A DNA stretch of 64,000 bases from the NCBI GenBank assembly GCA_030123585.1, contig CP126120.1:1985001-2049000 (forward strand). Reading direction: 5' to 3'. Positions 55,482-64,000 of this stretch are shown piece by piece. The notes beneath the pieces are model-generated. The model saw only the letters and a program-made list of their open reading frames with translations. It ran no database searches and had not been told where the DNA came from. The number at the start of each line of letters is the position of its first letter. The first letter of the stretch is position 1. The position numbers and the translations under genes were made by a program. This DNA comes from Rhodanobacteraceae bacterium. GTDB taxonomy: Bacteria; Pseudomonadota; Gammaproteobacteria; Xanthomonadales; Rhodanobacteraceae.

Positions 55482-56055
55482 GCGGAAACATCTCGCGCTC
55501 GATCATGCCGCAGATCAGGTGACCCAGCAGTTCGTGGCCCTCCTGGATTTTCGGCGTTTCGTCGGAAGGCATGTTCAGGCACACCGTGCAACGACCGGCC
55601 ATCGCGCCGCCGGAACGCCCGGTGAAACCGATGACGTCGATGCCGGCTGTGCGTGCCGCATCGATCGCCAGCAGGATGTTCTTTGAATTGCCCGAGGTCG
55701 AAAGCGCGAACAACAGATCCCCCCTGCGACCGAGTGCCTCGATCTGACGTGCGAACACGCGCTCGTAGCCGTAGTCGTTGCCGATCGCGGTCAGCGCACT
55801 GGTGTCGGTGGTGAGCGCGATGCCTGGCAGGCCCGGACGGTCGTAGTTGAAGCGGCTGACCAGTTCCGCCGCCCAGTGCTGGGCGTCGGCCGCACTGCCG
55901 CCGTTGCCCGCGAACAGGATCTTGTTGCCGCGCTGCAACACCTTGACCGCGTGCGCCACCACGTCCAGCACCTGCTGCCGCAACGCTGCGTCCGCGGCCA
56001 TCGCCTCGACCAACCGGCGCGATTTCTCGAACTCACGATCGATGTAATTGTTCAC
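55468..56055 (-). CDS. gmhA: Sedoheptulose-7-phosphate isomerase
   Basis: This 195-residue SIS-domain protein has the motif AGNGGSAADAQHWAAEL (near residues 50-66), ALSTSGNSKNIL and a C-terminal EGHELLGHLICG with a zinc-site His. GmhA converts sedoheptulose 7-phosphate to D-glycero-D-manno-heptose 7-phosphate, the first step in heptose synthesis. The gene lies 149 bp downstream of hddA; a REP pair fills most of that space. Confidence 0.95.
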   Translation of the reverse strand: MNNYIDREFEKSRRLVEAMAADAALRQQVLDVVAHAVKVLQRGNKILFAGNGGSAADAQHWAAELVSRFNYDRPGLPGIALTTDTSALTAIGNDYGYERVFARQIEALGRRGDLLFALSTSGNSKNILLAIDAARTAGIDVIGFTGRSGGAMAGRCTVCLNMPSDETPKIQEGHELLGHLICGMIEREMFPRGRA

Positions 56056-56099
56056 TCATCAGACCCTTCCGTCAGCAGTCATCCGACCTTGCGCAATTG

Positions 56100-56189
56100 C
56101 AGGAGGGCCGACAGGCCCGACCACGGAGCTCTTGACCATGGACGGCGGATTCGCCGCGGCGCGTTGGTCGCGACCTCCGTCGCTCCTAC
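56100..56189. repeat. REP pair between hddA and gmhA
   Basis: A GGCC-stem element with head GCAGGAG (56100-56121, stem GGCCGACAGGCC) is joined by the CCACGGAGCTCTTG..CCATGG spacer to an opposed element (56168-56189) with stem CGACGGAGGTCG. It interrupts the otherwise overlapping heptose operon. Confidence 0.85.
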
Positions 56190-56204
56190 GCTCGGCACCA
56201 TCGT

Positions 56205-57233
56205 TCAGGCGATCCGCCACGAGCCGGCTCCCTGCTGGGTGAAATGAAAATCCAGAATACTGCCGCCTTCGGCCAACAGTGCACGACTCAGGTCGATGCG
56301 TTCTTCCGGATCGCACAGGAACATCATGAAGCCGCCGCCGCCGGCGCCGGAAACCTTGGCTGCGCGCGCGCCGTGCGCGAAGGCGATCTTCTCCATCTTG
56401 TCGATCAGCGGATTGGTGATGCCGGTCGCCATGCGCTTCTTGGCCTCCCAGCCTGCCTGCATGGTCGCCTCGAGTCCGCGCAGGTCGCCCTTCAACACGC
56501 ATTCCTTCATGCGGATGGCTTCTTCTTTCAGGCGATGGGTTGCTTCGGTGGCGTCGCGGTTCTCGGCATCGATGTTCTTCACCTGGCGGTCGATGATCTC
56601 GGCCGAGGCCCGCGACACGCCCGTGAAATACAGCACCAGCGATGCTTCCAGTTCCGCGCGCACCCAATCCTTGATCCGCAGCGGATTCACGATCACGCGG
56701 TCGCCGCCGTAGAACTCCATGAAGTTGAATCCGCCGAACGCCGCTGCGTACTGGTCCTGCTTGCCACCCGCCAGTCGCAGATCCTTGCGCTCGATGTCGT
56801 AGGCGAGCTGCGCGACTTCGTACTCGCCCAGCGGCAGCGAAAAATATTCGGCGAACGCCTGCACCAGCGCCACCACCATGGTCGATGACGAACCCAAACC
56901 CGAACCCGGTGGCGCATCGGAGAAGGTCTTCACCGAAAGCGGCGGCCGCTCGCCGTTGAGGAAATCCCGCGACACCCGCGCATAGACGCCTTTCAACAAC
57001 TGCAGCGATCCGCTGCCGTCGATCACGCCGTCGCAGGCATGGGTTTCCTCACGGCCCACGTCGAGCGCATGGAAGCACGCCTCGCGCCCCTCGCGCGGCG
57101 CGATGATGGCGTACGCATAGCGGTCGATGGTGGCGTTCATCACCCGCCCGCCATAGCGATCGCAGTACGGCGATACATCGGTGCCGCCGCCAGCCAGTCC
57201 GAGCCGCAACGGCGCACGCGCGCGCACGATCAT
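56205..57233 (-). CDS. hddA: D-glycero-alpha-D-manno-heptose 7-phosphate kinase (HddA type)
   Basis: This 342-residue GHMP kinase has an N-terminal [18 protein letters not shown], the ATP loop [17 protein letters not shown] (near residues 105-121) and the C-terminal [13 protein letters not shown]. HddA adds a phosphate at C1 of heptose 7-phosphate in the GDP-heptose route, in contrast to HldE of the ADP route. The start has GGAGGGC upstream and overlaps the stop of the giant glycosyltransferase by 4 nt. Confidence 0.93.
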   Translation of the reverse strand: MIVRARAPLRLGLAGGGTDVSPYCDRYGGRVMNATIDRYAYAIIAPREGREACFHALDVGREETHACDGVIDGSGSLQLLKGVYARVSRDFLNGERPPLSVKTFSDAPPGSGLGSSSTMVVALVQAFAEYFSLPLGEYEVAQLAYDIERKDLRLAGGKQDQYAAAFGGFNFMEFYGGDRVIVNPLRIKDWVRAELEASLVLYFTGVSRASAEIIDRQVKNIDAENRDATEATHRLKEEAIRMKECVLKGDLRGLEATMQAGWEAKKRMATGITNPLIDKMEKIAFAHGARAAKVSGAGGGGFMMFLCDPEERIDLSRALLAEGGSILDFHFTQQGAGSWRIA

Positions 57234-60200
57234 GGCTTGCCCTCCACCTTGAGGTTGAACACGTCGGCCAATGCGCGGCGCATGGAGGCTTTCGAGAAAC
57301 GCTGCTCGGCATAACGGGATGACGCATCCGAACATGCCTGCCAGGCAGCCTGATCGGTCAGCAACTGCAGCAATGCCTGCGCGAGCGCAGCCTCGTCGTC
57401 GGCCACGCGCGCCACCTGCTGCACGCCATCCAGCCCCTGCGCCCCGACCGTGGTGGTTACCAGCGGCAACCCTTGCTGCAAGGCTTCGACCACCTTCGAC
57501 TTGACCCCGGCACCGAAGCGCAACGGAACCACCGCGACGCGGCGACGTGCGTAGTGTTCCTGCAGCATCTCATCCGTGACGTGGCCGGTAATGATCACAT
57601 GTTCGTTCGCGAGCGCCCGAACCTGGTCGGTCGGATTGGAACCGACCAGATACAGGCGCACCCCCGGCAGTTCCTCGCGTACCCGGGGAAAGATATCCTC
57701 GACCAGCCACCGTGCTGCATCCACGTTGGGCGGATGCGCGAAGCCGGCCACGAACAGGAGATCGGTACGCGAGCCGAAGGAGGTTCCCGGCGGCACGCCG
57801 AAATGCTCGAAGCAATACGCCTGGATCGGCCGCGCGTCCACTCTCGGCGCCAGCTGGCGTACTTGTGCGACTTCCTCGCCGGAGGGATACAGCACCACGT
57901 CCGAGCGCCGCCACAGCATTTTCTCCATGGCTTCGAGATGGTCGGCTTGCTTGCGGCAATCGGCATCCCCGGTTTGCTCGAACTCTTGACGCAGGCGTGC
58001 GAAATGCAGGTCGTGCCCGTAGTACACGACGCGCGCCCTGGGCAGTTTGCGCTTCACCGCGTCGATGAATTGCGCGGAGACGTGCGGCCGGTTGAGCAGA
58101 ACGTGGTCGATCCCGCCACCGGATTCGCCAAGGTAGCGTTCGAATCCGTTCTGCCATTCAGCCCCGTAAATGACTTCCACGCCCATCCGTTGCAACGGCG
58201 GCGCATACACCGGATCGCGGAACAGGTTTTCCGGCCAGAATTTCACCACGCAGCCAAGTTCGAGCAGGGCCTGGATGAACTGCATCACCGTGCGCGAACC
58301 GGCATCGCGGTCCGGCTGCGGCACGTAATGGTCCACGACCAGCACCACCGGCCGACCGCGGCTGCGTTCGCGCGCGCGGAAGACATTCTCCGCATTGGGA
58401 TAGTGGCTGACCAACTCGCGCTGCCAGCGCTCGCGCAACTTCTTCTGGTTGATCGGCTGGCTGGCCTTGATCCCGCCGTGTTCGTCGGTACCGTGCGAGA
58501 CACCCTCGTAGTGGACAACCTTCGAGAACGGCGTGTAGTACACCTTCATTCCAGCCGCACGCACCTTGAACGCCAGATCGGAATCCTCGCAGTACGCCGG
58601 CACGTAGGCCTCGTCGAACCCGCCCATCTGCTCGAAAAGCGCCTTCGGGATCAGCAGCGAAGCACCCGAACAATAGTCGGTTTCACGCACGTAGTTGAAA
58701 CACGGCTCTTCCGGGTCCGCGAGGCGGCCGAAGTTCCACGCGCTGGCATCGTTCCAGATGATGCCGCCCGCTTCCTGCAACCGGCCATCGGGATAGACGA
58801 GCTTGGAGCCGACCATGCCGCAATCGGGGAAACGCCGGAACACGTCGAGCATCGCATCCAGCCAACCGTCGGTGACCTCGGTGTCGTTGTTGAGGAAGTA
58901 CAGGTATTTGCCGCGCGCCATGCCGGCGGCGCGATTGCACGAACGCAGGAAGCCGAAGTTTTGCGGATTGACTGCATAGCGCAAGCCGGGTACCTGACCG
59001 AGCACTTCCATGTCGGCGTCCCCCGAGGCGTCTTCCACCACCAGCACTTCGCAGGACACGATCGGTGGATGGGCAGCAATGGAACGCAGGCAAGTGGCGG
59101 TGACGGCGAGCTTGCCGTAGGTCGGAATGATGATCGTGACTTCCGGAGTGTCGTGGACGGGGAAGACCAATCCGGCCACCGCCGCCTGCCTTGTAACCTC
59201 CGCCATCCGACCCGGCTCGCCCCGCCCATCCGGAAGCGTCGCCGCATCGGGTAGCGCAGCCACGGGCAATGGGCGGGACCGCCATCGCGGTTGTCGCAAA
59301 CGCGTACGGAAACCGCTGAAGTTGCCTCGCAGCAGCATGGCGAGACCCCGCAGCGGACGCGTCAGGCGCCACGACCGCGAGTGCATGATCAGCTGCAGCA
59401 AATGCTCCCGGGCCGCAAGTTCGCTGGCCAAGTTGTCGAGGCGGGCGCGCGTACGCGTTTGTTGATCCTGCATCACCACCAGCTGCCGACGGCTTTCCTG
59501 CAATTCGCGATCCAGCGATTGCGCCCACGCCACCGCCTGCTCGTGATCGGCCACCGTGCGTGCGTGCTGTTCGCGCAGTTCAGATAGCTCAATGGCCTGC
59601 TGCTGCGCCCACGCCACCGTCTTTTCATGATCAGCCACTGTCCGCGCGTGTCGTATTTGCAACTCGGCAAGCTCCGTGTCCAGTTGCCTGGCCCAATCTC
59701 CGCGGGCGTCCAATTCCTTTTGCAGTCGCGCCTGGGCAAACTCGCCCTCAAGCGTGGCTCGCGTGCGCTCACCGGCGAGTTCATTGATCAATCCGGCATC
59801 ACGGTGCAACGCCCGGTCAAGCCTGTCCGACAAGCCCGCGAGAATGGTCCAGACTTTGTCGCTGTCGGCAACCCGCATCTGGGCGTACGTTTCAGCGGCA
59901 AGCATGGCCAGAAAACCCTCCGGGGCCGAATCCCCGCGAGCATGGTGCCGTCCATCGCGATCCAGGAATGCGTCGATTTCGTTCTGCGCCCGATCCGGCT
60001 TTTGCGGCCAGCGGACTTGCAGGGCATCCGTCATGCGCGCGACGCTGCCCCGCCAATCGGCGAGCAGGTCCTCGTACGCAACCACGCAACGCGCATGACC
60101 GCGACTGGCGCGTTCGGCATCGATCAGATGGCGCAACCAAAGCAGGCGGGCGATTTCCGGCGTGCGCGCACCACTGCGCATCACCAGCGACGCCGCCACC

Positions 60201-60622
60201 TCCTCGGGGTGACGCACCACGACCACGAACGCCGAGCGTATGCCGCGTGCGTGCAACACCTCGCGCCACAAAGGCGCGGTCCGGCTCAGGCGCGGATCCT
60301 TGACCGCCCACAGTGACGACGCAGCAAACTCACGCTCCACGAGTTCTCTGATCGATACCCGTGCCCGCTGCGCGGGTACTGATCCCATCCAGTCCGGCGG
60401 CAAGGGGCGTATGTCGTCCCAGTGCCGGTCGAGGCCCGCAAGCAGGGACTCGTTGATCTCGACCGCGTCGAGGTTTTCCCAGAACCCCTTCGGGTTGTCG
60501 GGAGCGGACGCCATCAATCGGCTACCCAAGTCCAGACCCAGGATCTTGAGCACGCCCGCCGTGGCCGAGGTGCCGCTGCGGTGCATGCCCAACACCAGCA
60601 CCGCCGTACTGGCCGGCTCCAT
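57230..60622 (-). CDS. Giant fusion: sulfotransferase-like domain, coiled coil, GT2 and GT4 glycosyltransferases
   Basis: This 1130-residue protein joins four parts. Residues 1-270 are sulfotransferase-like, with the loop [15 protein letters not shown] near the start. Residues 300-430 are a coiled coil with an internal repeat ([14 protein letters not shown], twice, 29 residues apart). Residues 505-770 are a GT2 domain ([46 protein letters not shown]). Residues 805-1115 are a GT-B/GT4 domain ([21 protein letters not shown]). It is probably a cytoplasmic polymerising or multi-step transferase for a surface glycan. The ATG at 60622 is used; a GTG at 60673 would overlap the lyase gene. The N-terminal domain may transfer sulfate, or only be structural. 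Confidence 0.9.
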   Translation of the reverse strand: MEPASTAVLVLGMHRSGTSATAGVLKILGLDLGSRLMASAPDNPKGFWENLDAVEINESLLAGLDRHWDDIRPLPPDWMGSVPAQRARVSIRELVEREFAASSLWAVKDPRLSRTAPLWREVLHARGIRSAFVVVVRHPEEVAASLVMRSGARTPEIARLLWLRHLIDAERASRGHARCVVAYEDLLADWRGSVARMTDALQVRWPQKPDRAQNEIDAFLDRDGRHHARGDSAPEGFLAMLAAETYAQMRVADSDKVWTILAGLSDRLDRALHRDAGLINELAGERTRATLEGEFAQARLQKELDARGDWARQLDTELAELQIRHARTVADHEKTVAWAQQQAIELSELREQHARTVADHEQAVAWAQSLDRELQESRRQLVVMQDQQTRTRARLDNLASELAAREHLLQLIMHSRSWRLTRPLRGLAMLLRGNFSGFRTRLRQPRWRSRPLPVAALPDAATLPDGRGEPGRMAEVTRQAAVAGLVFPVHDTPEVTIIIPTYGKLAVTATCLRSIAAHPPIVSCEVLVVEDASGDADMEVLGQVPGLRYAVNPQNFGFLRSCNRAAGMARGKYLYFLNNDTEVTDGWLDAMLDVFRRFPDCGMVGSKLVYPDGRLQEAGGIIWNDASAWNFGRLADPEEPCFNYVRETDYCSGASLLIPKALFEQMGGFDEAYVPAYCEDSDLAFKVRAAGMKVYYTPFSKVVHYEGVSHGTDEHGGIKASQPINQKKLRERWQRELVSHYPNAENVFRARERSRGRPVVLVVDHYVPQPDRDAGSRTVMQFIQALLELGCVVKFWPENLFRDPVYAPPLQRMGVEVIYGAEWQNGFERYLGESGGGIDHVLLNRPHVSAQFIDAVKRKLPRARVVYYGHDLHFARLRQEFEQTGDADCRKQADHLEAMEKMLWRRSDVVLYPSGEEVAQVRQLAPRVDARPIQAYCFEHFGVPPGTSFGSRTDLLFVAGFAHPPNVDAARWLVEDIFPRVREELPGVRLYLVGSNPTDQVRALANEHVIITGHVTDEMLQEHYARRRVAVVPLRFGAGVKSKVVEALQQGLPLVTTTVGAQGLDGVQQVARVADDEAALAQALLQLLTDQAAWQACSDASSRYAEQRFSKASMRRALADVFNLKVEGKP

Positions 60623-60635
60623 CGTCGCGTCGGGT

Positions 60636-61802
60636 TCAACCAAGGGCTTGTTCAAGCTCGCCACGCAAGTCACGCAGATCCTCGACGCCCACCGACAACC
60701 GGATCAGGCCATCGCTGATGCCAAGCCGCTTGCGGTTGGCGGGCGGTACCGAGGCGTGGGTCATGATGGCGGGGTGCTCGATCAGGCTTTCGACGCCGCC
60801 GAGCGATTCGGCCAGCGAGAACAGATGGCAGCGTTCCAGCATGCGACGGGCTTTCTTCAGGCCGCCCTTCACCTCGATCGTGACGATACCGCCGCCGCCG
60901 TGCATCTGGCGGCGCGCCAGCGCGTGCTGCGGGTGCGATTTGAGGCCCGGGTAGATCACGCGTTCGACGGCGGGATGTTTTTCCAGCCACTTCGCGAGTT
61001 CCAGCGCGTTGGCGCAATGCGCCTGCATGCGCAGCGCGAGCGTCTTGAGCCCGCGCAGCGCGAGGAAGCTGTCGAACGGACCCGCGATGGCGCCCACCGA
61101 GTTCTGCAGGAAGGCCATGCGCTCGGCCAGCTCCTTCGTCGAAACGACGGCGACGCCGCCGACCATGTCGGAATGACCGTTGAGATATTTGGTCGCTGAA
61201 TGCACCACGATGTCGGCACCGGATTCCAGCGGCCGCTGCACCATCGGCGAGCAGAAGGTGTTGTCCACCACCAGCAGCAAGCCGTGCTTTTTCGCGAACG
61301 CCGCGACCTTCTTCAGGTCCACCAGCTTCAGCATCGGATTGGTCGGCGTCTCGGCCCAGATCATCCGCGTGTCCGGCTTCAGCGCAGCCTTCAACGCCGC
61401 CGTGTCGTTCAAGTCGATGAAGCTGAAATCCAGCCCCGCGCTGCGCCGGCGCACGCGTTCGAACAGGCGATAGCTGCCGCCGTACAAATCATCCATCGCG
61501 ATCACGTGGCTGCCGGAGTCGTTGAGTTCCAGCACCGTCGCGATCGCCGCCATGCCGGACGCGAAGGCAAAACCGGACACGCCGCCTTCGAGGTCGGCGA
61601 CGCAACGCTCGTACGCGAAGCGCGTGGGATTGTGGGTGCGCGAATACTCGAAGCCCTTGTGCACGCCCGGACTCTGCTGCACGTAGGTCGAAGTCTGGTA
61701 GATCGGCGTCATCACCGCACCGGTCGAGGGATCGGGCGATTGGCCGGCGTGGATCACGCGGGTGGCGAGGGAAAGCGGCAACTTGTTCTTGTCGTTTGGC
61801 AT
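60636..61802 (-). CDS. Cystathionine gamma-lyase / gamma-synthase family PLP enzyme
   Basis: This 388-residue enzyme has the Cys/Met-metabolism PLP fold, with the PLP lysine in [13 protein letters not shown] (near residue 207) and the [14 protein letters not shown] and ETPTNPMLK signatures. The partner gene upstream is a cystathionine beta-synthase, so the gamma-lyase role in making cysteine from homocysteine is the likelier one; gamma-synthase (MetB) activity cannot be excluded. The ATG at 61802 lies 2 nt after the hicA stop, so the lyase is probably read from the hicBA transcript. No strong ribosome site is seen; coupling to hicA is possible. Confidence 0.9.
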   Translation of the reverse strand: MPNDKNKLPLSLATRVIHAGQSPDPSTGAVMTPIYQTSTYVQQSPGVHKGFEYSRTHNPTRFAYERCVADLEGGVSGFAFASGMAAIATVLELNDSGSHVIAMDDLYGGSYRLFERVRRRSAGLDFSFIDLNDTAALKAALKPDTRMIWAETPTNPMLKLVDLKKVAAFAKKHGLLLVVDNTFCSPMVQRPLESGADIVVHSATKYLNGHSDMVGGVAVVSTKELAERMAFLQNSVGAIAGPFDSFLALRGLKTLALRMQAHCANALELAKWLEKHPAVERVIYPGLKSHPQHALARRQMHGGGGIVTIEVKGGLKKARRMLERCHLFSLAESLGGVESLIEHPAIMTHASVPPANRKRLGISDGLIRLSVGVEDLRDLRGELEQALG

Positions 61803-61804
61803 GT

Positions 61805-61984
61805 TCAACGTAATCCCAGATATTTGATGATGTGACGTGCAAGCACGTCATCGATCTCTCGATGTCTTGGTATGGGTTGCTTTTGTCCCGTCTTGGGATT
61901 GCGCCAGATATCGTGGCGCCCGCCATGACGCATCAATTCGCAACCGCCTTCGGTTAATCTGCGCAGCAATTCATCGCGCTTCAC
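61805..61984 (-). CDS. hicA: HicA-type mRNA interferase toxin
   Basis: This 59-residue protein starts at a GTG overlapping the hicB stop (GTGA) and ends 2 nt before the lyase ATG. It has the compact HicA double-stranded-RNA-binding-like fold with the catalytic His in MRHGGRHDIW (His24 by position) and the typical end PIPRHREIDDVLARHIIKYL. HicA toxins cut mRNA and tmRNA when HicB is lost. Here the order is antitoxin first (hicB-hicA), the less common one. All key residues are present. Confidence 0.92.
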   Translation of the reverse strand: MKRDELLRRLTEGGCELMRHGGRHDIWRNPKTGQKQPIPRHREIDDVLARHIIKYLGLR

Positions 61985-62172
61985 AGCGCGATATCCAGCA
62001 CCCGATAATCCGGAGGGACATCGTCCAGCAGTATTTCCCGGTACGCGTCCTTCAAATTTTCTTCAAGCTCCTCGAGCGTTTCGCCCTGGCTCATGATCTC
62101 CGGGTGATTGACCAGCTTTCCGAGCCAAAACTTCTCGCCCTTCCAGCACACGATGTTGAGGGTTACGTTCAT
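61981..62172 (-). CDS. hicB: HicB-type antitoxin
   Basis: This 63-residue protein has the partial RNase H-like HicB fold with GEKFWLGKLVNHPEIMSQGETLEELEENL and ends without a recognisable DNA-binding domain, so it is a short HicB. It should bind and neutralise HicA. The ATG at 62172 follows GAGGTGA. A promoter-like pair lies 22 bp upstream. Confidence 0.9.
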   Translation of the reverse strand: MNVTLNIVCWKGEKFWLGKLVNHPEIMSQGETLEELEENLKDAYREILLDDVPPDYRVLDIAL

Positions 62173-62193
62173 GGCTCACCTCGCGGATTGTCT

Positions 62194-62221
62194 ATTCTAA
62201 TACCTGTAGCGATACGCCGAA
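62194..62221 (-). promoter_or_regulatory. Possible hicBA promoter
   Basis: On the minus strand TTCGGC (62216-62221) and TAGAAT (62194-62199) are 16 bp apart in the 85-bp gap between the CBS gene and hicB. It would drive hicB, hicA and probably the downstream lyase gene. Confidence 0.45.
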
Positions 62222-62257
62222 CCCTTCACTCGACAAACAGCAAGGTTGCAGCTGCAA

Positions 62258-63625
<1,368 letters not shown>

Positions 63626-63675
63626 GCAGGCAGGGTATTCAACCAGATCAAGGTGATGACAAATCGGTTTGCGTG

Positions 63676-64000
63676 TCACCCGCCATCATAGCCGATGCCT
63701 CGATGTCTTCCCGAATCACGTCGTGGCGGGAACGCAAGACCGGCATCGAGACTCTGCAACGACAAGTTCGGGTTGTACGCCGGGTCGTCCCGCAGGACAG
63801 CGGCCCAGCGTTCGAGCATCAACGCAGCCTCGTTGAACCGGGCTTGCCTTGCAGGGGCGCCATCGATGACGCGTGTCGCCGATTCGTGGTGATACAGTTC
63901 GGCGAACGGCGTCCAGACATTGCGGTATCCACGTTCGAGCAGCCGCAGGCAAAAATCGACGTCGTTGAATTCGACCGGGAACCGCTCGTCCAGGCCGCCG
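63676..64000 (-). CDS. C-terminal part of a GT2-family glycosyltransferase (partial)
   Basis: The window ends within a gene that reads on the minus strand from base 63999 to the TGA at 63676-63678. The visible 107 residues start with GGLDERFPVEFNDVDFCLRL, the conserved end of the GT2 domain with an acidic ED-like FNDVDF motif, then ERGYRNVWTPFAELYHHESATR. It resembles the GT2 module of the giant fusion protein at 57-60 kb. The rest lies beyond the window, so size and partners are unknown. Confidence 0.82.
   Translation of the reverse strand, partial: GGLDERFPVEFNDVDFCLRLLERGYRNVWTPFAELYHHESATRVIDGAPARQARFNEAALMLERWAAVLRDDPAYNPNLSLQSLDAGLAFPPRRDSGRHRGIGYDGG

Overview
The window is GC-rich (roughly two thirds G+C by eye), densely coded DNA from a Gram-negative gammaproteobacterium, most likely of the order Xanthomonadales/Lysobacterales and probably a Rhodanobacteraceae-like genus. 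The evidence is an LpxO-type lipid A hydroxylase, heptose and O-antigen-type glycan genes, a type II secretion (T2SS) operon in the Xanthomonas xps order E-F-G-H-I-J-K-L-M-N-D with a lipoprotein secretin, and very many short REP palindromes with their RAYT transposase. No rRNA, tRNA or CRISPR array was seen. Species cannot be named from the sequence alone.

Layout. 0-17 kb is mostly core metabolism: an FtsX-type permease tail, a Rieske protein, an Ada-like DNA repair methyltransferase, an EamA exporter, LpxO, an amidase, ETF-quinone oxidoreductase, a prolyl oligopeptidase, an ATP-grasp protein, EtfB/EtfA, a secreted zinc metalloprotease with FG-GAP repeats and acetoacetyl-CoA synthetase. 17-21.5 kb (+) is a tightly overlapping five-gene operon that looks able to make an N-acylated 4-amino-4,6-dideoxyhexose, load it on a lipid carrier and flip it. 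21.5-28.3 kb (-) holds a GT-C-like transferase, ManC, an LTA-synthase-like sulfatase-fold enzyme and a methyltransferase. 29-32.8 kb (-) is wzt, a glycosyltransferase and two sulfotransferases. 33-41 kb is an accessory stretch: VapBC, two paralogous exported proteins of unknown family, a TPR-sulfotransferase and a 1.5 kb REP array. 41.2-53.9 kb (+) is wzm followed 8 nt later by the T2SS operon. 54.3-60.6 kb (-) is a complete GDP-D-glycero-D-manno-heptose pathway plus a giant sulfotransferase/GT2/GT4 fusion. 60.6-63.6 kb (-) is a transsulfuration pair (CBS and cystathionine lyase/synthase type) with a hicBA module between them. The window ends inside another GT2 gene.

The most distinctive feature is the REP system. 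Almost every element obeys one rule: a 7-nt head GTAGGAG, a 12-nt imperfect palindrome whose sequence changes between subfamilies, and a 3-nt tail CGA. Two subfamilies (stems CGGC..GCCG and GGCC..GGCC) are arranged as opposed pairs joined by conserved spacers. They form clusters at a dozen sites, including a 1.5 kb array with an internal 460-bp duplication, a three-unit 117-bp tandem and a 51-bp tandem. A RAYT gene sits among them between gspE and gspF. The elements reach into genes: they supply stop codons for at least three genes, and five elements lie inside the only plausible reading frame for the GspI pseudopilin leader, giving a predicted 75-residue leader instead of the usual 6-10 or so.

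How the parts may work together (inference): Wzt/Wzm would export a polysaccharide built by the nearby glycosyltransferases, with GDP-heptose and GDP-mannose as donors and sulfotransferases as decorators, while the T2SS would release exported proteins such as the metalloprotease and perhaps the two paralogous unknown proteins.
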